From Agelaius tricolor (lineage: Eukaryota; Chordata; Aves; Passeriformes; Icteridae): a stretch of DNA of 64,000 nucleotides. The translations under genes and the position numbers were made by a program. The first letter of the stretch is position 1; the number at the start of each line of letters is the position of its first letter. The stretch lies in contig JALJCS010000006.1 in assembly GCA_023055355.1 (NCBI GenBank), forward strand, positions 32,928,501 through 32,992,500. Reading direction: 5' to 3'. Shown here in pieces: positions 47,801-59,350 of the stretch. The notes under the pieces are model-generated. The model was not told the DNA's origin. It saw only the letters and a list, made by a program, of their open reading frames with translations, and did not search any database.

Positions 47801-48845
47801 ATACATGCCTGAGTAAAAGTCCCTGCAGAGCTGAAGTGGACTATACTTACCTGTGTTATCATTGCAGTAAAAAATACTCATTAGAAGACAAATTCCATTA
47901 TTGCAGGTACAATTCAAATAAATAGAGCAAAAGTGTGACTTTTTCAGCTAATTTACAGCTTCAAGAATAGATTTATAAATAGTTTCAACTATTATTTTAC
48001 AATTGTACTAGAAGAAAATTTCAGCTATGTTGAGTGTTAGCTAATTATCACAGAACTTCTCCTTCAAAGCAATGGTGATGCAATTTATTTTCCTCCACAG
48101 CAACCAATAAGTGTTGAATTATTATTTGTGTTCAGCTTCTACCATAAAAAAAGCAGTCCTTGAGTTTGAACTTGTCTTATAAAATGGCCTGGCATAAATT
48201 GGTGTGAAGTCTTTCACCTTGTTTAGATTTGAGGTGAGTGATAGCACGATTTATTTCACTGTTTTAACAGAGGCCTCATCAGGTACATTAAACCTCTTCT
48301 AAAATTGCTCTTTTTCACCTTGGCTCCCCATTTTCCCCGGGCCTCCCATTTCTAAACACCAAAGTTTGTGGTCACATGAAAAAGCATTGAATTGGGTTTA
48401 GAATTGGTCTGGAACACCTTGTATTGCTCTGTGACATTTCTGTCACAAATTAGTCCTTTAAGATGAAACAGTAGGCTCAGAAAAAAATAGATTAATGATA
48501 CCTTCACAGTCACACTGAACTTCTGAACAAATATCCCTTTTCTAGCATACTGTGATGGCTTTTATTACTCACACCAGTGTAATGTGTGAAAGAATCTCTT
48601 GGATATACTACATCAGAGACAAAAAAGCTTCCTTTTAAGGATTCCCACATTACTTCATTTCTACTGAGACAAAGATTAATGTAAATAGTGCAAATCAGTT
48701 TTGTGGTCTTATTTTTTTTGTCTTTTTTTTTTTTTTTAATTGTGAGCTTATGAAAGCCACCTTTAAACATTTTTTTTCTTTCTATTTGACACCCTGTCAT
48801 TCAAAACATTTATTTTCCATGAGTATTGATTGGGGCATTAAGAGA
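44804..48845. other. Unannotated DNA
   Basis: About 4 kb without a recognised gene or mobile element. A 106-codon plus frame at 45095-45415 and a 118-codon minus frame at 46678-47034 show no family features. A hairpin lies at 46596-46614 and T runs at about 48711-48739. Confidence 0.45.
44997..45024. repeat. 7-bp tandem repeat (GGATATG)4
   Basis: Four adjacent GGATATG units, the last reading GGATATA. Confidence 0.92.
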
Positions 48846-48940
48846 AAGACAGAGCAGCCCTGTAGAAAGGGAACTGGAGGTAGTGGTCAGCAATGGGCTC
48901 AGCAGGAACCAGCAGTGTGCCCTGGCAGCCCATCCTGGGG
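48846..48940 (+). repeat. Short CR1 ORF2 C-terminal remnant, plus strand
   Basis: The plus frame reads ELEVVVSNGLSRNQQCALAA, which follows the CR1 ORF2 C-terminal pattern of the type DLGVLVDERLDMSQQCALAA. Homology cannot be followed beyond about 100 bp. Confidence 0.5.
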
Positions 48941-49371
48941 GAAGCTGTTCCAATGGCATGACTCTGAAACACAGAGAGGAAAGGTTGTTGGTAAAAGATA
49001 AAATCCTTTATTTGGTGAGTTTGGAATTGGCTTCTGTAAGTAAAGATACAAACAAACAAACAAAACTGTAGGCCTTTGGAGAACGTCCGCTGTCACAATT
49101 TTAGAGCTGGATATCCCAAAATTTAGCCCCCCAGACAGGAGTCAAACTTTGTTTTCAGCCACACAAATATGTCTTCACTGGAGGTGAACAGTGGCAGATA
49201 TAATTTTTGAAGAAATGACAAGCTGCCTATACATGGACAAAGATAAACAGGTGTTTATCTGACCTTGCTTCCTAGAGTGTCTAAACAATGAATTTTCTTT
49301 AAAGAATTAGTCCTTGAAGCATTCCTATGAGATGAAACAAACACCTTTGCCTACTTTACAGGGGGACACGA

Positions 49372-49398
49372 GCACCTGAGGCCCCACGGCCTCAGTGC
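49372..49398. repeat. GC-rich inverted repeat (hairpin)
   Basis: GCACCTGAGGCC at 49372-49383 pairs with GGCCTCAGTGC at 49388-49398 over 11 base pairs with one bulged C, around a CCAC loop. Confidence 0.8.
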
Positions 49399-49404
49399 AG
49401 GCCT

Positions 49405-49480
49405 TGAAAGGCATTGAGGTTATTAGAAACAGCCAGCATTGGGCCTAAAGAGGGAATTTGTGCCAGATGAATCTGTGCCT
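49405..49480 (+). repeat. Short CR1 reverse-transcriptase remnant, plus strand
   Basis: The plus frame reads EVIRNSQHWA, then a stop, then RGNLCQMNL. This follows the CR1 block VIRNSQHGFTKGKSCLTNL. It comes from an earlier part of ORF2 than the remnant at 48846-48940, so the two pieces are out of order for one insertion. Confidence 0.55.
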
Positions 49481-50690
49481 TGCCTACGTAAGAGATTTTC
49501 CAAGTTTTGAGAAATGGGAATATTACAGCAGTTTATTATTTGCACATATGCAGCCGTATCAGCAAAATGTGCACTTTATGAGAGGGATTTCCCCAAAACC
49601 AAACAAGACACATCAATACATGCTGTCAGAAGCTGCTAGGTCATATGAAATTTTACCAGGCTACTTTCTTCACCTGCTAACTGAGTGCAGAGGTACATCA
49701 CCATCTCAATTTCCCTGACACAGCTGTCTCAGTGTTATGGATAGGCTGCTCCAGGGCTGGCTGTGGAGTGGGATGATAGCCTGCCTTGGCTGCTGAGAGG
49801 GCTGGCACTGTGCTGCTAGGCCAGGAGAAAGGAATTTTGATAACCACTGCCTAGTTTTCTGAAGTCTTACTCACAGGCTGCATGTTTTGGCCCAGATCAA
49901 GCATGAAGTGTCCAAGGACTTGGAGGCAGGTGTCCAGCTTTCAGCACTCATGCCAGTCAAAACCTTTCTCTGTGGTGGATATGTTTCATGCTCCAGCCTT
50001 ATCAAACTGGCTAATTGTTCCTTTCCAAAATGAGTAGTGTACTGCCAGACCTCTTGGAAGGCTAAAAATAATGCTGCCTTTTTTTTCATTTTTTCTTTCT
50101 TTTTTTTTATTTTTTCTTTCTTTTTTTTTTTTTTAATGTAGCATTTGTCTTCATTTATTGCTTTCTTTTGCTGATGTTAATGAGCAACAGATTTCTGTCT
50201 ATTAAATGTGCAGTAATCCAGATACATGAGATGAGCAACAGTTATAAATATGACGTGAAAATACTTATTGAAAAGCAAAGTTACACATTAGGCATACAAA
50301 TGATAGGATTATAACAGTAGAGCTTGCTGGAACTTTTTTGCAGTGTATTAATTTGTGCTTAGAAAATGTCTGTGCCATAAGCTCTAACAGCTACGACCTG
50401 GTATCCACCAAAGAGCTCAAGGCTTCCTCGAGATCTCTGCTCAGCAGTGCCTTAAAACAGAGCCACTGCTGCTGAATGTGAAACTCATAAAGCATGTGGT
50501 CAAGCCCACATCAGCTCTCCCTAGGCTGCATATCTTCTGATTTCCATGGGATAAGTCAAACCTTCAGGGCCCACAGAGCCTTAGTTAAAGAAATTAAAAC
50601 AGCTCTTGAAAGACAGGATTGTATAAACAGATTGTAAAGGGGCTCTGTTTGAAATTAGGCCAAAGCAAACACTGAGGCCAGCTCTTCCTT
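49481..50690. other. Unannotated DNA
   Basis: No recognised gene. A T-rich run with TTTC units lies at 50080-50135. The CR1 fragment upstream may extend somewhat into this stretch. Confidence 0.45.
50080..50135. repeat. T-rich/(TTTC)n low-complexity run
   Basis: T runs with CTTTC interruptions, roughly repeated with a period near 30 bp. Confidence 0.85.
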
Positions 50691-50699
50691 TCCCTTTGG

Positions 50700-50768
50700 T
50701 TGCGTCTCCGCCCTCGGCGCCGCTGCAAGGGACACCTTTTCCAGACGGCTCCTGACCTCCCTCACGCC
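50700..50768. promoter_or_regulatory. Small CpG cluster
   Basis: Seven CpGs at 50703, 50709, 50715, 50718, 50721, 50746 and 50765 in a window where CpG is otherwise rare. The cluster is too short to be a full CpG-island promoter. Confidence 0.35.
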
Positions 50769-50817
50769 CCTTGCTGACCCCCAGCCTCTCAGATGGTTTT
50801 AATTGCACAAGGCCAGC

Positions 50818-51222
50818 TCAAGGTCCTTCAGCACATAGTTCAGTGGCATCTCTCAGTTTCTTCTCCTGGGTATTTTTAAAGGCTTGCTCAGCCAGCTGCT
50901 GGATGTGCCTCTCCATCTCTTGTCCCTCAAGTCTGTCACTGAGGGGACTCTGCAACCTACATCTTTCAGACAGACATGCAAAATCCAGTACAGATTCCTG
51001 GAGAAGGGATGTTTTACTTCTAAAAGATAATTTTAATTTGCTTTCGGTAACTAACAAAGACCTGAATGTCTTGGAACACATTTTATATAAGTCAACAAAA
51101 CAGAGAATCAATTTGGGGATGTCTGAATTTTTTTGACAGCTACTAGAGGTATAAATATACCAGAAAATAATTTGAAAAATGGCTTTTCTCAAAGTAGGAT
51201 AAATGAGTCTACTTAATTGCAA
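50818..51222 (-). CDS. Exon-like 134-codon open frame, unidentified (doubtful)
   Basis: On the minus strand the part from about 51123 down to the stop at 50818 has protein-like composition. It has LYKMCSKTFRSLL in the middle and a charged, possibly helical C-terminus (GQEMERHIQQLAEQAFKNTQ). An AG acceptor preceded by TTC lies just before DIPKLILC on the minus strand, but the tract before it is A-rich, which is poor for a real acceptor. A stop follows ELCAEGP. I cannot name a family. It could be a terminal exon, a remnant of a retrocopy, or chance. The plus strand is also open for 121 codons over the same region, which weakens the case. Confidence 0.2.
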   Translation of the reverse strand: MQLSRLIYPTLRKAIFQIIFWYIYTSSSCQKNSDIPKLILCFVDLYKMCSKTFRSLLVTESKLKLSFRSKTSLLQESVLDFACLSERCRLQSPLSDRLEGQEMERHIQQLAEQAFKNTQEKKLRDATELCAEGP

Positions 51223-54200
51223 AGAGAATAGAGATAGAAAGAAAAGGTAAAGTTAATGCTACCCACATCCATAAGCAATTTCTTTGACATTGATCATAAT
51301 CTGGAGTGTAGGATTATAGTTGTGAATTTAGCACCAGATAGCAGGTGCAGATTTCCCATCCTAAGATTGAAGGATTGGAGGGAGCACTGGGGCGATTGAA
51401 TCAATGAGATCTTTTAAAATGAGATCACATGGTCTGTTTTGTGTTAAGGTTGAAGGATTTCTCTCTTAGACTACCTCACAATATTTTTAAATTCAGCTTT
51501 CATAAGGTAACTATAGATTTCTGGTCTTTTTTGTTTCTATTTTCTTGCATCATTTGCCTAATCTATTCCTAATGGGCAAAAATTACACTTAATGGCATAA
51601 CCAAAGGGATTCCAGGTTCTATGGGCAAAACTGTCTAATCATCTAGAGGATTTGAATAAAAATATCTCATTATGTACAATAGAAATTGAGCAGTCCACAT
51701 AGAAACCTGATCCTTTAAAAGTATTTTTTTCAGAATTATTTTAGTCATTATCGAGGAACACAGAAACATGACATGCCAGCTTTGTTTTCAAGCTCCTAAT
51801 TCACCATGCACAACATTGGGTCTATTTAACCTGTGTCTAAATTGGTCATGGCTGCAAAGAAAAAGGCCAATGTCTGAGCAGAACAACAGGTGCAGAGCAC
51901 CTGGAACAGCAGCATTCAGACCAATGAACTGCCCTATTCATCCCAATGAGCCCAAGGTGTAGCTTTATGATACAACTGAGCCTCTCTGTGCAAACTGCTC
52001 ACAAACAGCCCTTGCCCTCCTCCTCCACCATTTCCTTTGAGCCAGCTCAGGCATTGGCTTGAGAACAGAGTAAAGCAGATCAGAATTATTACACGGAATA
52101 TTTTTTTTTCTAACACATCTCTATGCCCTAAAAGAAGAAAGGAATAAAGAAAAGACTCTTTTCCATGAACTGAGAGGATAAGGAGAAATGGCTTGGAAAT
52201 CTGTGACTTGCAAATGTATGAATCTGGCAACTTATTCCTTTCCTCAGGTGATATTCAGTATATGATTAAAACTCTTCTATATACCTTGTTAAAGACCATT
52301 GAGCAAGCTCTTCTATTTACCTTGTTAAAGACCCTTGAACAAGCTCTGATGGTGCTGACATGTCCGTGCTGCACTGGGACAGGCCATTAGCCACAGCATC
52401 ATTGTGCTACTGTGCAAGCAGCCACGGATGGAAGAGAAGAGGGATTCAGCCACCTGCAGGACCCCAGTGACATGGCACCTCACTTGGGACTTTGGGCTGG
52501 CACAGAGGTCACTATGTTTTGGGAATGACATACTGTACACTGCAGCTCCCTGGGAGCTTAAACCTGTTTTCTCCTCCTTCTCCCCAGCTGATGCCCACCA
52601 CTGTCCTGGGAGAACAATTTTGCTCATTTTCCGTATTCACCCAGTCAGGAGGTGCATGATCCTGGGGAACAGACAGGACTGCCTGGGTTAGATGGCTCTT
52701 TTTGCCATCATTATACAGGCTTAAGCCCATGAGAACTTTCTTATATATGCGGGTGGTGATTCCACATGACATTATGAATGGCATAACTATGCCAGCAAAA
52801 CTTTCTAGACTGGCCTGCCCTGTTTACCTTGCAATGTGGTGGCCTACATTGCCATTATTTAGGAGACTGATTGATTGCCTCTCTGGGCTTAACAGCCTGG
52901 TCTGGACCAGAGTCCTATGAAAACAGGTTGTACATAACTTCCAGACACATAATTTCAGAGTCTTAGATGAGCTGCAAATGGAAGTGGTCCACTCTTTTCC
53001 TCCTAATGTACCCTTTGGGCTCTCTGGTAGGAAGGTTTTGCTGTTAAGTTATAATCAAAATCAATGACCCATCAAATAATAGAGCAAAACTTACTTGTCT
53101 CTGCTCTAAATTTCCTATTTCATACAGTGACTTTGCCACGGTGCCTTCAGGAAATCAAATGCTGAATGAGAAGCAGCTGGCACAAACTGAATCTGGCAGG
53201 AATACAGTAATTCTGGTCAAGCTGGATAAAGAGAAATGCTTCAAAAAGTATGTGGTACATAAACATTACCTTTGCTTGCCTCTATCTCTGCTCATGCCAG
53301 CGTCCATGTCCTAAATCATGCTAATCTCATGAAGTTAGAAAACCCTTAGAGGACCAGCAAAATATACTTTTGACTTTCCTTCCAAGAGAAGATCTGGTAC
53401 CAAACTGCTTCATTGTTCTTGATGCTAGAAAAGTGAGGGCTGGAGTGAAGAGTCTCATTCTGGCAGGAAAATGCAGCCTACCTGTGCTGGCAGCTGCAGA
53501 TGTCCCTGCTTGTTCAACCATCTCTTTGTCTTCCCAGCATTGCTGGTCAAATTTCAAAATTTAATCCTCACATTTCACCAGCACCTCCAAATCCAGCTAT
53601 CCGATTTCCAAGATTAATTATACAAGGCCAAAAGAAAGCATTTTTCTTATCAAAAGGAGTTTAGTTCTCACAAGCAGAGACTGTGGAATAAAGTCTTAGC
53701 AGTTAAAATGGATTTAATCTACCCTTAAAGCATTCTTTATCATTTCTTCTAGGACAAAGATTTTCTCATTTTTTTTTACTGTGGGCATATTTTCATTACC
53801 ATAACTGCACTTTTGCCCAAGGCAGGAAGAGAAGAAATTTCCTGAAGCACAAACAAACAAGCAAAAAAAAAAATAGTTTAGCATAATTTCCTCAAGGTAA
53901 AGTAAAAACCAGTGAACTAGGGCTTCTTTACTCTTATAAATCTGGAGAAAGGCATAGGTTCAATACCATAAAAATCCAGGTAACCTATAATATTTCCTAT
54001 GAGCAAAAAAGCTGAAGGTGTCATATTTTATTCTGGAGGTGGACAGTGCTTTACAGGAACATGAGACAGGTTTCTCTTTCAGGAAATGAGAGACCAATTT
54101 TACTCTAATGTGTATATGAGTTATGTTGGTAGGTAATCAGAATGGCAGCATACATTCTTTTACAAAGAGTAGAGTCTGTTTTACTGCTTTTCAAAAATAA

Positions 54201-55340
54201 GCAGCATTACTAGTTTATAAGTCTTTTCTGATCTGAGCTGTATGGATTAACCAATTTCTGTGAAAACAGGCTGAGTTGTTTTCCAGAAAGTCAAAGCATA
54301 ATGAAAGGAACCTGTCCCAGGCATTAGTGTTAGACACTGTCTAACCCATGCTAAGATTTTTAAACAAAACCAACCATTGTCAGAGTGTTTTTATGCTTTC
54401 TGTTGTTCATTACTACTGCAGCAGTGGCTTTCCTAATGAAGAAATCAAACTGGAATCTGACACTTCAGAGTCCGAGTAGCTGCAGAGAACAGAGCTATAA
54501 TGAAAACAATATCCTGGGAGCAGAGTTTCACATGTGGTAGCAGTTACTCCTGCTGCCTCTCCTCTCCCAGCACTGCCTATCTGCATAATCATGGGCTGCA
54601 GAGCGAGTTCAAAAGGCTTTTCTGCAGAGGAGCCCCACACTGCCTTGGCTGCAGCACAGCACATCCCTGCATGGATGCCCAGCAGTTAGAGCTGAAGGCA
54701 ACACCTTGACTTGCTTCTGTCCTACCAAACAGCAAAGCTTGGGCTAGGGTACACTGAAAGACAGACCAACTCTCCTCTGTCCACTTGGTCACCTAATTAT
54801 TTTGTCAAGCCTGTATTAAATACTGCAACTGACTCAAGAATTCTCTGGGCCCCAGATTGCTTGTCCTGCTTTTGCAGGTGTTGTTATTTCCTGGCTGAAC
54901 TGGCTGTAGATCTGGTATGATACAAATATTACCATATTTGCATTTTAATACAACTCTATTTAGAGCAAGAATCAACACTTGGCTCTAATCTCATAAATTA
55001 TACTTTGCCATTAGCTTCAGGTGGTCCAGGATTTCACCTCAGACTTTTAAAATCAAACTGTCTCCTTATATACATTCTGTATATATATATACTGTCTATT
55101 TATATATGTTCTAGACCAGTAAGTTAAGTAAAGGAACAGATCAGCCATGTCCTTTAAAATTCACTTCTGACCCCTTCCAAAAAATTGATTCTGACTCAAA
55201 CTACTCCACGAGAGAAGAAGGACCCTCAGATGTTTCACTGGAGAGTTAAGTGAAGCAGACTTAATAGTTACCATGCTGTTTCTTCTACAAGTCCCTCAAG
55301 TCCATTGTGCTGTTGCTGAATAAAGGATGCCTTGTGCTCC
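51223..55340. other. Unannotated DNA
   Basis: About 4 kb without a recognised gene or mobile element. The stretch at 52360-52920 is less AT-rich and may be an old element I cannot identify. Frames reach 100 codons without family features. A (TA)n-rich patch lies at 55079-55110. Confidence 0.4.
52272..52343 (+). repeat. 36-bp tandem duplication, two copies
   Basis: The unit starting CTCTTCTAT occupies 52272-52307 and again 52308-52343, with three substitutions. The period is a multiple of three, so an overlapping 65-codon plus frame repeats a 12-residue unit (LLYTLLKTIEQA, then LLFTLLKTLEQA). That frame has no other support as a gene. Confidence 0.9.
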
Positions 55341-55349
55341 CTCAGCTGG

Positions 55350-55676
55350 TTAATTCGTGAACGTTTCCCAGAGCTGCGCTGTTACTGGTGCTTGAATTTC
55401 CCGCAGCTTGCCAATGTCTTTACACACGCAAAGATATTCGTCTCTCCAAAAAAACAAAAGAGCTTACAGCAGCGATAACAGCACGGTTTGGAGAAGAAAA
55501 ATGACGCAGTGCTGGGACACTGCCTGTGATCTTGAGTTGTCTGACAGGGGTATCGAAAGATAACAAATGAAAGCAAACATCCCTCTCATGTCCACGCACT
55601 TAATTAGACTCTACCCTGACAAAACCCTATTCTATAAATGAACAACCTTAACCCATAATTCTGTGCTCTCGTGCAG
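55350..55676. promoter_or_regulatory. CpG-retaining block, candidate regulatory element
   Basis: Twelve CpGs occur in about 325 bp (for example TTCGTGAACG, GCTGCGCTG, TTCCCGCAG, CACACGCAA, GCGATAAC, TGACGCAG, TATCGAAAG, CCACGCAC), far above the surrounding density. No repeat is recognised inside it. CpG retention suggests either low germline methylation or selection, as in enhancers and alternative promoters. Confidence 0.35.
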
Positions 55677-58600
55677 CAGTTCACATGGTATTGCAATTAA
55701 TTCTGGAAAATAGTGGTTTTTATTATGGAATTCCCTGAAGTTTTAATTTTTTGTTTTGTTTTGTTTTTGTTTTTTTGGTTTTTTTACTGCTATTCTCAGT
55801 GCATTTTTATTATTGAAATACTGGCCTCTCAGTGAAAAGCACGCAGGGCTGACCACAAGCTCTCAGCAGAGAGAGCAGCTTGTGGAATCCATTCACTGCA
55901 GCAACCCAGCATAGGCTAAAATAGAAAAGTAGCAAACTTCTCATCCAATAATCTGTGGTTTGTTTGAGGTTTTCCTTGGGATACCAGGAAATTCCATTTT
56001 GTCTCAGTACCTTTTTATTACCAAGCAAAATTATTTGCCATTATCTTTTATTCAATTATTTCCTATACTTATTTTTCTCCCTTTGCCTTCCCTTCTAGGC
56101 AAATCTAATTGAAACTTGGTAGGCCTACTTTCTCTTATTAAGTTACTGTAAAAATAAAACACAGTTTCAGTACGTTTAATGAAAATATGCAATTAAGTGT
56201 CAGCAAAGGAAATTTAATAATTCTGTTTAATTTACACCTTTGAGTAGATTAAAGCATTATATGCTTTCAACGTAAGTGGAGACTTCCTTTAGATGCAAAG
56301 AAGAAAACAAAGGAAAAGTAGGGCCTCTAGGATCTAAATTCTCCAGTGAGCATGTCTTCCATTTTTTGTGTTTCTTTATGAATAGTCATGTGTATTACAG
56401 GTGTCTTCCATGAAAAGTTTTGTTGGATTGTTTGGATGTTTTCTAGTATGGTCCTGGTATTTGCTTTTACTAAACAAATAAGTTGAAATAAGGTCATAGG
56501 AATCTAGCTATTACTTTGTCATGCAAAACTGTCAGTAAATAGGGCTTCTACAAAAGCAGCTTGTACCTATAGCACCAAATTTGGAAAAGAAAAGAAAACT
56601 TTTTTTTCTCTATCTCCATATCTGAGACACAGCTAATATTCTACAGAAATAACAAAATTTCTGTAAGCAATTTGGCACAGAATCTACTTAGAAATCAGAT
56701 TAAGAAAATTTTGCAAGTCCATTTGAAATCAGAGGAATGTAGCTATCTGCCAGAGGCTCCTATGGAGACTGATTCCTGATTCTACTTAATTCCAAAGTTG
56801 TCTTTATATTAATGAAAAAAGAATTGCACAGTCTTCAGAAAGGACTCAGATTCTTTTCAGAGTTCCTTGCAAGGATAAGGCCAATTTGGCACAGGAGAAT
56901 AATAAAACGTCAAAGTGAATTGAGTGCAAGTTGACAAAGGAGACAAAGCAGCAGCCCTGGCAAATGAAGAATGTGTTTTTCTCTGGGTATGGCGAGGCAG
57001 TGGGGATACCAGACCATGGTCAGATGGTCTTTCACTTTTGCTTGAAGGTCCTTAAGGATATTCAGCATGAAATATCAGCTTCCAGCCAGCCCTGAAATGT
57101 GAGCCAAGGTGATGCTCAGGGTCCAAATCATGGTGGTTCACAGGGTGAAGGCCACAAAAAGAGCTGGCCTGCAGCTTTTCTGAAGCATTTTTAAGGTCAG
57201 ATGATTAGATAAAATATTTGTATACCTCTGGGTCATCCTTGCAGATAGCCACATCACATTCTCTAACCAGAGGAAGGAAACCCAGCAAAAGTCTCAGAAT
57301 ACTACTTCCCTATGGAGTGAATGATAAAAGCCTTTCAACCAATAGAAAAAAACCTTGCAGTAAATTATTTTAAAACATAATGTCTAGCAGCACCTTCTAG
57401 AGATCTTCCAGATAACTCCAGGACTCAATTACAGATGAATTTGCTAATTACCAAATACAGTGGGAGCCTAGCTTTACAAATCCATGTTTCAAGATCCAGG
57501 CTTGCCTAACAGCAGAAACTGTTGCATATTCTACCAAGAGGAGAATCCAGTGAAAATCCAATAGTACTGTAAAATCTCCAACAATACTTTCATGGACTTA
57601 TTGTAATAAAGCATCATATAAAAGAACTGAGATGAAGAAGAATCTATTGCAGTCAGGTCTCTAATCTTAAAATGTAAATCCAGTGTGCAACAGAAGTAAA
57701 GCAAATTTAATCTAAAATTTATCTCTAGTAAATCTGGGGAAGATGGTTAATAATTTGTCACATACACTTTAAAAGCAATGGTATCATCTCCTGATTGATA
57801 GACTGCTGCTCTGAAATAATTTTCTGAAAGAACTGGGGAGGAATGTGCATAAATTGAAAGATGTGTGTGACTACTCTCTCTGTAAGGTATAGAGAGAATT
57901 TAGACCCACCTTTTTGTCAGGTGATCTGCTAATTTGGTTACAAAGCTGAAATATGCCAAGAGAGACCTTAAGAACCAGACTCTGATGCAGAGAATTACAT
58001 TCTACTTGAAATGCTTCATATTCACCTAAGACAAGGAATACAGGATTTAGAACAGAAAAATGTTCCTATCCCTCTTTACCATATGAGGATCCTAAATTTT
58101 CCCTATCATCATTCTGCTCACTGGTGTCTGTCAGAGAGTAAAGCAATGAAGATTTATTTCTTGAGCTCCCAAGTAGTTATAAAGTAAGATAGTTTCCAGG
58201 GACTGGGGGCTGTTTTATCTGAAGTAATTTCTCCAGTCACATAAAAATAATTTTTCTGGTAACACAGAAATCACTAGGAAAAAAATTGGTAAATGTACTT
58301 GGACTATAAATAAAAATACAAATCAAGCTTATATAGGAAATGTTCTCCCAATTCAATCAACACATTAAAAGTACATTTACTTGAAATAAATAGCAGAGTT
58401 TCATATAGTTGTGGTTGTTTGGATTGGTAGTCTTATGATTAGAAAACTCATTTTGCTATGTTTATGGCACTTGAAAAGATATAACTGTCTCATTACTTGG
58501 TGTTGAAAATATAACTCCAGCCTGAGCAGTCATCTCATCCAGAATTCACATAATTTGTGGGAAATGCAGCCAATACTAAAGGACATCACAGGTCACAACA

Positions 58601-59100
58601 TTTCTAAACTGACCTTTGGAGGCAGCAATTTTTTTTTTGCAATGAGATGATATTTAGAATTTCCTGGCTCATTTGAAGGAAATCTGCATTGAAGCTGAGC
58701 TAAGTTCTGTTTTCTTAATTCTGCAGCCAGCAAATAGGTACCACTGAGTCTCAGTGGAAATGGGATATGACAGTTTTCATCTGGTGAAGTTATAGACAGT
58801 ATTGTTGAAGGAAACAGATCTCTCCTTTCAAGAAGACAGAGAGGGAAATGCAGCTGGCTTTGGCTTAAACCCTGGCCATAAAGAGGGCTGTTTTCTCTGA
58901 AGTGCTGTATGCAGCCCCTGGTTACAAGCAGGTAGTAAACATGGTTAAGGTTGGAGAAAAGTTTGTTAGGCTGCAAGGCAACCATCAGCAACAACTGAGT
59001 ATTTAAGTGAAGGGACACAGGGCATAAAAATGGCCCACCAGCCCTTAATTTCCTGTAGCTAAGCATGCCTTTCTGGAAATTTTAAACTTGCTTTTACTTT
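55677..59100. other. Unannotated DNA
   Basis: No recognised gene or mobile element. A T/(TTTTG)n run lies at 55742-55787. The 157-codon minus frame at 58593-59066 has no recognisable domain. Confidence 0.45.
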
Positions 59101-59350
59101 TTTCTCAGTTCTAGGAAAGGGAACGGCATTAGAGAGGGGGGAAGATGCGTGAAACAAAAAAAAAGTGAACCTATGAAGAGGCAGCTGAAATCAGTTTTCT
59201 GCACTAGCCTTTGATTAGCTGTTCCCCAGCTTTAAGCCCCTGAAGCTAAAGGAACTAAAAAACCCCATCCATAAACAATGAACGCTTTGAATTAGCTTCT
59301 CTTCATATGTCATGCAAGAGGAGAGGAGTGACGTGCCCACAGTGAATAGC
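59101..59350. promoter_or_regulatory. Candidate conserved non-coding element
   Basis: Low-repeat sequence with TTTGATTAGCTG, GAATTAGCTTC and a TGACGTGC word resembling a CRE/bZIP site, and a few retained CpGs. The evidence is compositional only. Confidence 0.18.

Noticed and set aside
58593..59066. 157-codon minus frame as a possible gene
   Set aside because: No domain, signal, splice context or repeat explanation is visible. It is too weak to list as a gene and is noted only in the description of that stretch.
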